Assembly (NCBI GenBank): GCA_934438075.1
Contig: CAKSBF010000009.1
Coordinates: 38,237 to 102,236 of the forward strand
Origin: an uncultured Clostridia bacterium
GTDB taxonomy: Bacteria; Bacillota; Clostridia; UBA1381; UBA9506
Length of the DNA stretch: 64,000 nt
Reading direction: 5' to 3'
Within the stretch, counting starts at the first letter, position 1, and each line of letters starts with the position of its first letter. A program made the position numbers and the translations under genes. Below the pieces are notes generated by a model that was given only the letters and a program-made list of their open reading frames with translations, made no database searches and was not told the DNA's origin. Below are positions 26,321 to 34,114 of this stretch, one piece after another.

Positions 26321-27637
26321 ATGTATTATATTGACGTTGATTTTTTAAAATTCTGCGGCAGCATTAAGCCAATGCATGCTGTAAACAATGTGCCTGTGGT
26401 GCCGAAAACAAGTGAGACAATGTATGCGCGGATGAATGAGGCGCATATTCCATACGCCAGACTGCACGACACAGGGGGCTATTTCGGCGGTGCGCACTAT
26501 GTGGATATTGCCAATGTTTTTCCGGACTTTGATGCAGATGAAAACGATGCAGATTCTTATGATTTTGCGTTTACCGACGCGCTTCTGCAGGATATGACGC
26601 AGCACCATTTAAAACCTTTTTACCGTCTTGGCGCAACTATTGAAAATCACCATAAAATAAAGGCGTATCATATCTACCCGCCAAAGGACTATGAAAAGTG
26701 GGCACGGATTTGTGAGCATATTATCCGGCATTATAATGAAGGTTGGGCAGACGGGTTTCATATGAATATTGAACATTGGGAGATATGGAACGAGCCGGAT
26801 AATGAACCGATAATAGAAGATAATCCTATGTGGAAAGGGACAAAGGAAGAATATTTTGAGCTTTATAAAACAGCCGCAACTCATTTAAAGCAATGTTTTC
26901 CAAAATTGAAAATCGGCGGATATGCTTCCTGTGGTTTTTATGCCATTACCAACAGCGATGTTTCTGATACGGCAAAATCCAGCCGGCGAGTAGATTATTT
27001 TGTGGAGTTTTTTCTGGATTTTTTAGATTTTGTAGTAAAAAACAGACTTCCGCTAGATTTTTTTTCGTGGCACAGCTATGCAGGTGTTGAGGAAAATATA
27101 CAATATGCACGCTATGCGAGGGAGAAACTGGATGAACATGGTTTATCGCAATGTGAAGTATATCTGAACGAATGGAATCCGGGAATTGACAACAGAGGTA
27201 TGCAGAAGGATGCAGCGGCTGTTTTGTCTATGATGTGCGCGCTGCAGGACACCCCGACGGATATGTGCATGTATTATGATATGAGATTGTCCTCTGCATA
27301 TTGCGGCATGTTTCATCCTATGACAAATGATGTTTTAAAGGCATATTATGCTTTTTATATTTTCGGCAAACTGTACCGGCTGCACAATCAGGTAAAATGC
27401 ACAGTGAGCGGCAAGCATATTTATGCGCTTGCGGCGTCGGGTAAAGACGGAAAGGGTATCGCTGTGGCAAACAACAGCGGAGAACTGGTAACGGTAACTG
27501 TACGAATTAATGGCGGGGATGCTGCAAAAAGAAAAATATATCTTGCAGATGAAAAACGCGATTTTTGTGAAAATCCGGATATCCGTGCAGAGGAGATGGA
27601 GATTGCGCCTTATGGCATTGTGTATATAGAAGAATAA
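26321..27637 (+). CDS. GH39-like intracellular glycosidase
   Basis: A 438-residue enzyme of clan GH-A, closest in pattern to GH39 beta-xylosidases and related enzymes. The acid/base glutamate is Glu158 in EIWNEPDNE and the likely nucleophile is Glu284 in VYLNEWNPG. The catalytic barrel is followed by a small beta-sandwich (about 350-438). There is no signal peptide, so it acts on imported oligosaccharides. The ATG at 26321 follows AAGGGG; the longer frame starting at a TTG has no binding site. It is transcribed alone, with a terminator after it, and shares a regulated divergent promoter region with the oxidoreductase operon. Linkage specificity is unknown. Confidence 0.82.
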   Translation: MYYIDVDFLKFCGSIKPMHAVNNVPVVPKTSETMYARMNEAHIPYARLHDTGGYFGGAHYVDIANVFPDFDADENDADSYDFAFTDALLQDMTQHHLKPFYRLGATIENHHKIKAYHIYPPKDYEKWARICEHIIRHYNEGWADGFHMNIEHWEIWNEPDNEPIIEDNPMWKGTKEEYFELYKTAATHLKQCFPKLKIGGYASCGFYAITNSDVSDTAKSSRRVDYFVEFFLDFLDFVVKNRLPLDFFSWHSYAGVEENIQYARYAREKLDEHGLSQCEVYLNEWNPGIDNRGMQKDAAAVLSMMCALQDTPTDMCMYYDMRLSSAYCGMFHPMTNDVLKAYYAFYIFGKLYRLHNQVKCTVSGKHIYALAASGKDGKGIAVANNSGELVTVTVRINGGDAAKRKIYLADEKRDFCENPDIRAEEMEIAPYGIVYIEE

Positions 27638-27651
27638 ATTTAAGAGAAACA

Positions 27652-27698
27652 GGGACATTTGTAAAAGTTGTAGTTCGCTTTTACAAATGCCCCTTTTT
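27652..27698 (+). terminator. Terminator of the GH39-like gene
   Basis: GGGACATTTGTAAAAG and CTTTTACAAATGCCCC form a 15-bp stem with one mismatch, followed by TTTTT. Confidence 0.88.
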
Positions 27699-27710
27699 AC
27701 TTTATGCTCT

Positions 27711-29279
27711 TTATATGCTCTTTAATTTATGGATTTCAAGATTTTTAACTGTTATTTCGCCCGATTTTACAGCGAGAGTAAACTCGTTTCGGCAATAGTC
27801 AGCAATGACTCCGCCCAGCATATATATGGCTCCGTCGTCCATAAAAAGTTCAAGCCCTGTAGTGTCTGCGATTAGTCGGATTTTCACCCTGCTGCCTGTT
27901 TCATTGATTGTTGTGCTTTCGCCGCAGCAGACGATTTGCCTTTGAAAAAGATTAAATATTGCTTCCATGCCGAATATCCGCAGTTTTAAGCATGCATCCT
28001 TGCTGCAGTCCATTTCAAACAAAATATCATATGCCGCAGGGGTTACTTTTGTGCAGTGAATATCTCCTTTGGTAAGGGAAATTTCCCGAATTTTGGTATA
28101 GGTGTCGTAGAGGAGCTGCAGCTCCCTCACGGGGTAAGCGCAGAGACACATGCCGCTTTTGCTGCTGCGCAGTGACATTTCGCAAGGGATTGTCATACAC
28201 ATGTTAAAACTTTTGGCAGGAATCCCAAAACGGTTCCAGCTAATGCGGATTCTCCTGTTGTCCGGTGCATTTGACCAGCTTTGAGAGGCATAGCTCAGCT
28301 TTCCGCGGTGCAGCGTTTGGACGGCTGTTTCCTGATGAAAGTGCCTCCCGTCAAATTCGCCGATGATATATCGGTCGGAAGCGCCCGTAAAGACCCATTT
28401 GATAATATTTGGATTGTTGTTCAGCGGAAGCGGATAAAAATCGGCACATTCGGCGTCGCCATCCAATGTAATTTCCTCTATGCGCGTCCAGTTTTTTAAG
28501 TCGGATGAAGAGAGCAGTAAGAATTTGTTTTCCTTTAAATATAGAGCCATAATATATTGCTTGCTTGCTTCATGATAAATCACCTTAGGGTCGCGGTTTC
28601 CCTCTTCGAGTTGCTCTATAATCGGATTAAATGCATATTTCTCAAAGGTTTTTCCGCCGTCGGCACTGTATGCCATACATTGTGTAAACGGCTCTCCTTC
28701 TGAGAGAAACGAGGTGCCTCCGGCTGCGGTATAAAACAAAACAAGCACATTGTCTTTTGTATTTTTTAAACCGAGAAGATTTTTTGAATCAACAATGGCT
28801 GAACCGGAAAACATGGCTCCTGTCTTATCGGGAAAAAGGGCGATTTCTTTTTCTTCCCAGTGCATTAAGTCACGGCTGACCGCATGTCCCCAATGCATGT
28901 TGCTCCAGACGGTTCCGACCGGGTTGTGCTGAAAGAACATATGATAGAGCCCGTCATAATATACCAGACCGTTCGGATCATTGAGCCAACCCATATGGGC
29001 GGTAAAGTGGATTTTGGGACGCAAAGCCTCATCGCACGCGGCGGCAGCGGTATCGGTTTTCCTGATCTGAAAGGGGGTGTCCGGTTCGCAGCGGACAGAA
29101 ATCATTTTGTTTTTGAAACGTCTGACGTCGTAGCGGGCAAAGAAGTCAGGCCGTGTTTCATCTAAAGCAAGGTTTAGCTCCAAGAGCGGTTCGTTACCGC
29201 AAAAGAACCGGAGATTTTTCATACATGCCTGCCGGTTTACCGGCAGGACAATGTAGTTGCTGTCGCATAAGAACTGCAT
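27711..29279 (-). CDS. GH32 beta-fructosidase-like glycosidase
   Basis: A 522-residue member of glycoside hydrolase family 32 (invertase, levanase, inulinase type). The nucleophile is Asp101 in WLNDPNG, the transition-state stabiliser is Asp230 in the RDP motif, and the acid/base is Glu277 in the EC motif. A five-blade propeller is followed by a beta-sandwich. No signal peptide is visible, so it is intracellular. A short extra N-terminal domain precedes the catalytic part. It is divergent from the araC gene, and its promoter carries a regulon box. A fructan or sucrose-like substrate is expected from the family. Confidence 0.92.
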   Translation of the reverse strand: MQFLCDSNYIVLPVNRQACMKNLRFFCGNEPLLELNLALDETRPDFFARYDVRRFKNKMISVRCEPDTPFQIRKTDTAAAACDEALRPKIHFTAHMGWLNDPNGLVYYDGLYHMFFQHNPVGTVWSNMHWGHAVSRDLMHWEEKEIALFPDKTGAMFSGSAIVDSKNLLGLKNTKDNVLVLFYTAAGGTSFLSEGEPFTQCMAYSADGGKTFEKYAFNPIIEQLEEGNRDPKVIYHEASKQYIMALYLKENKFLLLSSSDLKNWTRIEEITLDGDAECADFYPLPLNNNPNIIKWVFTGASDRYIIGEFDGRHFHQETAVQTLHRGKLSYASQSWSNAPDNRRIRISWNRFGIPAKSFNMCMTIPCEMSLRSSKSGMCLCAYPVRELQLLYDTYTKIREISLTKGDIHCTKVTPAAYDILFEMDCSKDACLKLRIFGMEAIFNLFQRQIVCCGESTTINETGSRVKIRLIADTTGLELFMDDGAIYMLGGVIADYCRNEFTLAVKSGEITVKNLEIHKLKSI

Positions 29280-29330
29280 AGATTATCTTCCTTTCTTGCC
29301 TTATATTTCACTTAATTTTTTTCAAATTTT

Positions 29331-29368
29331 ATAATATACTATAATCGTTGAGATGTATTTAACAATTA
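29331..29368 (-). promoter_or_regulatory. Promoter and AraC-type box of the GH32 gene
   Basis: Minus strand TAATTGTTAAATACAT (29368 to 29353), 16 bp, then TATTAT (29336 to 29331). It is identical to the boxes at 26208 and 30415. No CTGCGGCAG word accompanies it. Confidence 0.7.
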
Positions 29369-29405
29369 TTACTCTTTTCTTGTCATTTTATTTGGAGTGA
29401 TCGTA

Positions 29406-30272
29406 ATGTTTGAAATGCAAAAAATAAACTGTGAAATAGAAATTGACGGATTTAATGCCATATACTATTTTGAAGCGGGAAAAGATTATTCACATCCGCT
29501 TGAGCAGCATGATTTTTGGGAAATGGTATATGTGGATACCGGGCGGATTAATGCATTTTCTAACAATATGGGATATCTGATGGAACAGGGGAATGTGATT
29601 TTTCATAAGCCTATGGAAAAACATGCGCATGTTTCAGACAACTGTGTCCCGAATAATACGATGGTGGTGGGATTTAGCACACGCAGCGAAAGCATGCGCT
29701 TTTTTGAAAATAAAATATTCTGCCTGGATAAAAGGGCAAGATCTCTTTTGGCAATGCTGTTTAAGGAAGCGCCGTCCGTATGGCCGGAAACCCCGAAGGA
29801 TGTCGGCAGCAAAAACGATTTTTATTTTGATGATCGTGTTTTTGGGAGCGGTCAGCTTTTAAAATGCTATTTTACGGAGTTTTTAATATATTTGAAGCGA
29901 ATCGGAAGCGGAGAACAGATTCAACCAAATGATGACGCAAGAAACATTGTCATGGATTCTATGGGCGAACCAATGCTGGAATATATGAACGAAAACCTTT
30001 ATTCCAACCTTACAATGGATGATTTAAGCAAACATTTTTTGTTGGGAAAAACACAGCTTTATAAGGTGTTTTACGAGAAGTATGGAAAAAGCCCTATGAA
30101 ATATTATGCGGAGCTGAAAAATATTGAAGCAAAAAAATTGTTGCGCGAGGAGAATTATTCTGTTACGCAGATTGCGGACATGCTCGGCTATTCTTCCGTT
30201 CACACTTTTTCCAGAGCGTTTAAAAATGTGGAGGGGTTTTCACCGACAGATTATTTGCGAAGCATTTTATAA
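29406..30272 (+). CDS. AraC-family transcriptional regulator
   Basis: A 288-residue regulator with an N-terminal cupin-like sugar-sensing domain (EQHDFWEMVYVDTG and the MEKHAHVSD block carry the usual histidines) and a C-terminal pair of helix-turn-helix motifs (about 190-288, with AKKLLREENYSVTQIADMLG and the FSRAFKNVEGFSPTDY end). The ATG at 29406 follows TTTGGAG; a GTG just upstream is too close. It lies in the middle of the sugar island, between genes carrying the shared box, and is the obvious candidate to bind it as an activator. Its inducer is probably a product of the glycosidases. Confidence 0.92.
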   Translation: MFEMQKINCEIEIDGFNAIYYFEAGKDYSHPLEQHDFWEMVYVDTGRINAFSNNMGYLMEQGNVIFHKPMEKHAHVSDNCVPNNTMVVGFSTRSESMRFFENKIFCLDKRARSLLAMLFKEAPSVWPETPKDVGSKNDFYFDDRVFGSGQLLKCYFTEFLIYLKRIGSGEQIQPNDDARNIVMDSMGEPMLEYMNENLYSNLTMDDLSKHFLLGKTQLYKVFYEKYGKSPMKYYAELKNIEAKKLLREENYSVTQIADMLGYSSVHTFSRAFKNVEGFSPTDYLRSIL

Positions 30273-30338
30273 ACCGGCGCGGCAAAGATACTTTGCAATA
30301 AATGCAGTTGGCGGAACAGCGACATAAAATAACACTTG

Positions 30339-30373
30339 AAATACTCCATTCTTTATGAGTGGAGTATTTTTTT
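30339..30373 (+). terminator. Terminator of the araC gene
   Basis: AAATACTCCA and TGGAGTATTT form a stem followed by TTTT. Confidence 0.85.
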
Positions 30374-30375
30374 AT

Positions 30376-30452
30376 CTGCGGCAGGTTTGCGAAAAAATGA
30401 TAAAACTTTCGTAGTAATTGTTAAATACATTGCCGTATTACCATTGTATAAT
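30376..30452 (+). promoter_or_regulatory. Regulated promoter of the 21-kb surface glycosidase operon
   Basis: CTGCGGCAG at 30376-30384, TAATTGTTAAATACAT at 30415-30430, 16 bp, and TATAAT at 30447-30452. The layout equals that before the GH39-like gene. The leader to the first start codon is about 100 bases. Confidence 0.72.
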
Positions 30453-30558
30453 TAGGGTATAAGTTGAGGATGGGCTAATCTGGGGAAGCTGTTCCTTTTG
30501 CTGCTTTCTGAAAGACCGGACGGAAGCAAATAATAATTTATTGGAGGTTGCAGGAAAC

Positions 30559-32274
30559 ATGAATCTGATACCTATGCCTAAACGGATGGAAACGGGAGAG
30601 GGTTTTTTAACAAAGCATACGGTCTGCATTGTCTCGCAGACAGGGGATGAAAGACTTCAAAAGGCATTGCAAAAGCTTCCTGCAGCGAGCGGCGTCGTCG
30701 TTATGGAAATGATGATAGCGGACGGAAACAGTGAAAGATATACGCTTACGATTGAGCAGGAGCGGATTTTATTGACAGCAGACGGCGCGCAGGGAGCTTT
30801 TTACGGAATTCAAACGCTGCGTCAGATATTTACACATGAAAAGATTCCATGCATGTACATAGAAGACAGCCCCGATTTCGGTTATCGGGCTTTTTATCAG
30901 GACGTAACCCGCGGAAGAATACCGAAGATTGCGACGTTGAAACAGCTGGTTGACCAAATGGCATATTACAAGCTGAATACGCTGCAATTATACTCGGAGC
31001 ATGTATTTGATTTTCGTGAGCTGAAAAGTATTACGGGGCGGTACGGCTGTATTACGGCGGCGGAGATTCGGGAACTGGACGAATATTGCCGAGAAAATTT
31101 CATCAAGCTGATTCCGTCACTTGCTCTGTTCGGGCATTTGTACGAGCTTTTAAATGAAGAAAAATATCAGCATTTGCGCGTTTTAAAGGACTATAAACCG
31201 ACAAACATTTTTTGGGATGAACGCGCATATCATCACACGCTTGACCCTTACAATCCTGAAAGTTTTGAACTGGTAAAAAGTATGCTTGACCAGTGCATGG
31301 AAATGTTTTCCTCGGACACCGTGAATATTGGCTGTGATGAAACCTTTGATTTGGAGACCTTTAAAAATGCAAATCCCGGTAAGCTTTACACGGAGTTTGT
31401 CCGGCGCATTGCAAAGTATCTTTCCTCAAAAGGGAAAAAGGTTATGATGTGGTCCGATGTAATTTTGGAAAACATGGAGCTGATTGATGAGCTTCCTGAT
31501 GATATCACTCTTTTAACCTGGGGTTATGGGAAAAAACTTAGGGAAAAGGATGCCATGCAGATTGCAGAACTTGGACGTAGGCAGATATTGTGCCCCGGTT
31601 GTAATACGTGGACGCGACTGGTGGAAGATACGGATATCAGTGAAATTAACATTCCGGGGATGGCAAAACTGGCGGCGCGATGCGGTGCGGTCGGCGTTAT
31701 GAATACCAGTTGGGGGGACTGGGGTCAACCGTGCTGTATTGAGCTTTCTATGTACGGATTTTTAATGGGAGCAGAAACTTCATGGTCTGTACATACAAAA
31801 ATAGACAGTTCTTTTGAGGGCAGAGCAAACGCATTGTATTATCGAAGTCAATACGGTGTGCAAACAGTTAAAGAGTTGAGCGCTTTGGCAACGGTTGTTT
31901 CGTGGTGGCATTTCGGAGCGGCATATTCTAATCGCATTTGTGAAAACGGGAATCTTAAAGTTGAGGTACCGTCGGAGGAAACATTGACAGGGGCAAGAAA
32001 GGCTTGCTGTGATTTGCTTGGTCGTGTTTCGGCGCAGAAATGGGGCAACGAAAACTGCCGTGAAGAGGTTTTAGTAGTTGCGGAGGGTATTTTGCTGATG
32101 GCAGAGATATTTTCAAAGATTGCCGGCTATCCGGTAGAGAGGACGGTAAATACGGAGAAATGGTTGGCAAAATATCGCCGCGAATGGCTAAGAGAGGATA
32201 AGGAAAGCGAGCTGCGAAACATTGAAGCAATGTTTCGCTATATGGATAAGGAAGCTGACGGCAAGAATGGATGA
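30559..32274 (+). CDS. GH20-like beta-N-acetylhexosaminidase
   Basis: A 571-residue protein with a GH20 layout: a small N-terminal alpha/beta domain (LIPMPKRMETGEG start, GIQTLRQI end) and a TIM barrel. The catalytic Asp-Glu pair lies in NIGCDETFD (Asp260-Glu261). There is no signal peptide, so it would act on imported sugars. The ATG at 30559 has TTGGAGG 11 bp upstream; an in-frame TTG lies inside that site. It leads the long operon. Some distant GH20 members have other hexosaminide or non-acetylated targets, so the exact substrate is open. Confidence 0.82.
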   Translation: MNLIPMPKRMETGEGFLTKHTVCIVSQTGDERLQKALQKLPAASGVVVMEMMIADGNSERYTLTIEQERILLTADGAQGAFYGIQTLRQIFTHEKIPCMYIEDSPDFGYRAFYQDVTRGRIPKIATLKQLVDQMAYYKLNTLQLYSEHVFDFRELKSITGRYGCITAAEIRELDEYCRENFIKLIPSLALFGHLYELLNEEKYQHLRVLKDYKPTNIFWDERAYHHTLDPYNPESFELVKSMLDQCMEMFSSDTVNIGCDETFDLETFKNANPGKLYTEFVRRIAKYLSSKGKKVMMWSDVILENMELIDELPDDITLLTWGYGKKLREKDAMQIAELGRRQILCPGCNTWTRLVEDTDISEINIPGMAKLAARCGAVGVMNTSWGDWGQPCCIELSMYGFLMGAETSWSVHTKIDSSFEGRANALYYRSQYGVQTVKELSALATVVSWWHFGAAYSNRICENGNLKVEVPSEETLTGARKACCDLLGRVSAQKWGNENCREEVLVVAEGILLMAEIFSKIAGYPVERTVNTEKWLAKYRREWLREDKESELRNIEAMFRYMDKEADGKNG

Positions 32275-32286
32275 ACGGAGGACTTT

Positions 32287-34053
32287 ATGGCGAGTGAATA
32301 TCATGTAAAGCGCGGTGACATCAAGCAGCCGCAGATAGATTTAGAGCTGGACGCAGAGCTGTTCGGAATGTCGCCGCAAGCAGAAAATAATGCGAAAGCT
32401 TTGACGGCGGCGCTTCGGTTTTGCAAGGAAAATGCAGTTAATCGTCTTTGCATCAAACCGGGTGTTTATTCCTTTGAAATAACGCAGTCATTTACATTAA
32501 ACGATATAGCCGATTTTGAAATTTATGCACCGCATGTTCGGTTTGTGTTTTACAGCCCGATACCAAACACGGAGCAAATTACTTTTTTTCGGATGGAACG
32601 CTGCCAAAGAGTAAAGTTTACAGGACTTGCCTTTGACTGGGACGCGGAAAGGGAACCGTTGGCGAGTTTGGTGCGTGCGGAAAAGGTCACGGAGGAATAT
32701 GTAGAATTTTTCTGCATGGAAAATAGAGAAATTTCAGATACTTCATTGTTTGTTTCTCTTAATGCCGTAAATCCCGAAACCTATACGCCGGGGGTGGAGG
32801 ACGGCAGAGAATATAACATTGACGGCAATCAAAGAGAGAGCTTTTCTAAGAGGGAATACATTGGAAAACAACGCTGCCGATGCTGGTATAAGCGCGGAAA
32901 CTCCGGCAAAAACATTTTTGCGGAAGGCAGCTGTTATCTGGTTCGCCACTACATGTATAACGGTGGTATTTTTCTAATATTTAACAGCACACATATTACG
33001 TTTGAAGGTGTTAGCATCTATGGTGCGCCCGGCTCCGGGTTTGATATAAGAGGCAGAAGCAGTTATTTTTATTTCCACAGGCTGCAAATTACGGTGCCGG
33101 ACTATGACAAACGGCACATTACAACTACGGCAGACGCTGTTTTTCTGGCAGGGACCGATGGTCACATGCTCTTTGAAGAATGTGACATTGGCTACCAGGG
33201 CGATGACGGAATTAACATCCACAATAGCGTTTACCGGGGGATAAAGCGAGTTCCGGGAGATGCGGACGGCATTATCTTAAAAGCAGCGTTTCGCAAAGGA
33301 GATATTCTTTCCTTTGCCAACACAGACTTGACACCAACAGGTTTTTCTTCCGAAATTATTGACAAACAGCCCGTGGGAGACGCATTTCGTTTTGTGTTGA
33401 AACAGAACATTCCGGACAATATTAACAGCGAATCCCTTGTTTACAATACTTCGTTTGATTCCTCTGATTTTGTGATAAGAGGCTGCCGGTTTCACGAAAA
33501 CCGTGCCAGGGGTATTTTGGTACAGGCGGACAACGGCATTATAGAAGATTGTGAGTTTTATCACATTCAGGGTGCGGCGATCCAGATTGAAACGGGAGTC
33601 AGTGCAGGCTGGTGTGAGGGAAGAGGCGTGCGCGATGTTATCATTCGCAACAACCGTATGATTGGCTGTGATGTCAACGATTGGGGAAAGGGCGTTGTTT
33701 ATATGAGCACTTACACGCCGGATGGGATACCCATTAAAAATTCTGACTACCCGAATCCGACTTCAACGGTGGGGGACGCTTCGGGTGCCAGTTATCGCAC
33801 GGCATACCCCGTGTTTCGAAACATTACGATAGACGGCAACATCATTGAGGAATATCCGCGCAGGGCGATGATATTAACCTCATTTGACGGGCTTGTTTTT
33901 AAGAATAACACCTTTGTTAATACCTGCCCGCGCAGGCAGAATAACCCCGACCGCGGGAGTGTCTTGGTGGCATATGGCACGAATGACGAGAAGGAAAATA
34001 ACGTATTTGAGCCTTCGCCGTACATGCTGATGCCGATGATAGACAGGCGGTAA
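32287..34053 (+). CDS. Right-handed beta-helix protein
   Basis: A 588-residue protein built mostly of parallel beta-helix coils (repeated FEGVSIYGAPGSGF, FEECDIGYQGDDGINIHNS, VIRGCRFHENRARGILVQ and IIEDCEFYHIQGAAIQIE segments). The GDDGINIH block resembles the acidic active site of GH28 polygalacturonases and related helix enzymes such as GH110. No signal peptide is visible. It follows the GH20-like gene by 12 bp with an ACGGAGG site. It may be a glycosidase or a carbohydrate epimerase/lyase; galactosidase activity of the GH110 kind is one possibility suggested by the setting, not shown by the sequence. Confidence 0.78.
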   Translation: MASEYHVKRGDIKQPQIDLELDAELFGMSPQAENNAKALTAALRFCKENAVNRLCIKPGVYSFEITQSFTLNDIADFEIYAPHVRFVFYSPIPNTEQITFFRMERCQRVKFTGLAFDWDAEREPLASLVRAEKVTEEYVEFFCMENREISDTSLFVSLNAVNPETYTPGVEDGREYNIDGNQRESFSKREYIGKQRCRCWYKRGNSGKNIFAEGSCYLVRHYMYNGGIFLIFNSTHITFEGVSIYGAPGSGFDIRGRSSYFYFHRLQITVPDYDKRHITTTADAVFLAGTDGHMLFEECDIGYQGDDGINIHNSVYRGIKRVPGDADGIILKAAFRKGDILSFANTDLTPTGFSSEIIDKQPVGDAFRFVLKQNIPDNINSESLVYNTSFDSSDFVIRGCRFHENRARGILVQADNGIIEDCEFYHIQGAAIQIETGVSAGWCEGRGVRDVIIRNNRMIGCDVNDWGKGVVYMSTYTPDGIPIKNSDYPNPTSTVGDASGASYRTAYPVFRNITIDGNIIEEYPRRAMILTSFDGLVFKNNTFVNTCPRRQNNPDRGSVLVAYGTNDEKENNVFEPSPYMLMPMIDRR

Positions 34054-34114
34054 TTTTCTTTTGCGCACATTTTAGTTTACATAAAAATTTAATCATTAAA
34101 GGAGATGTATTTCA

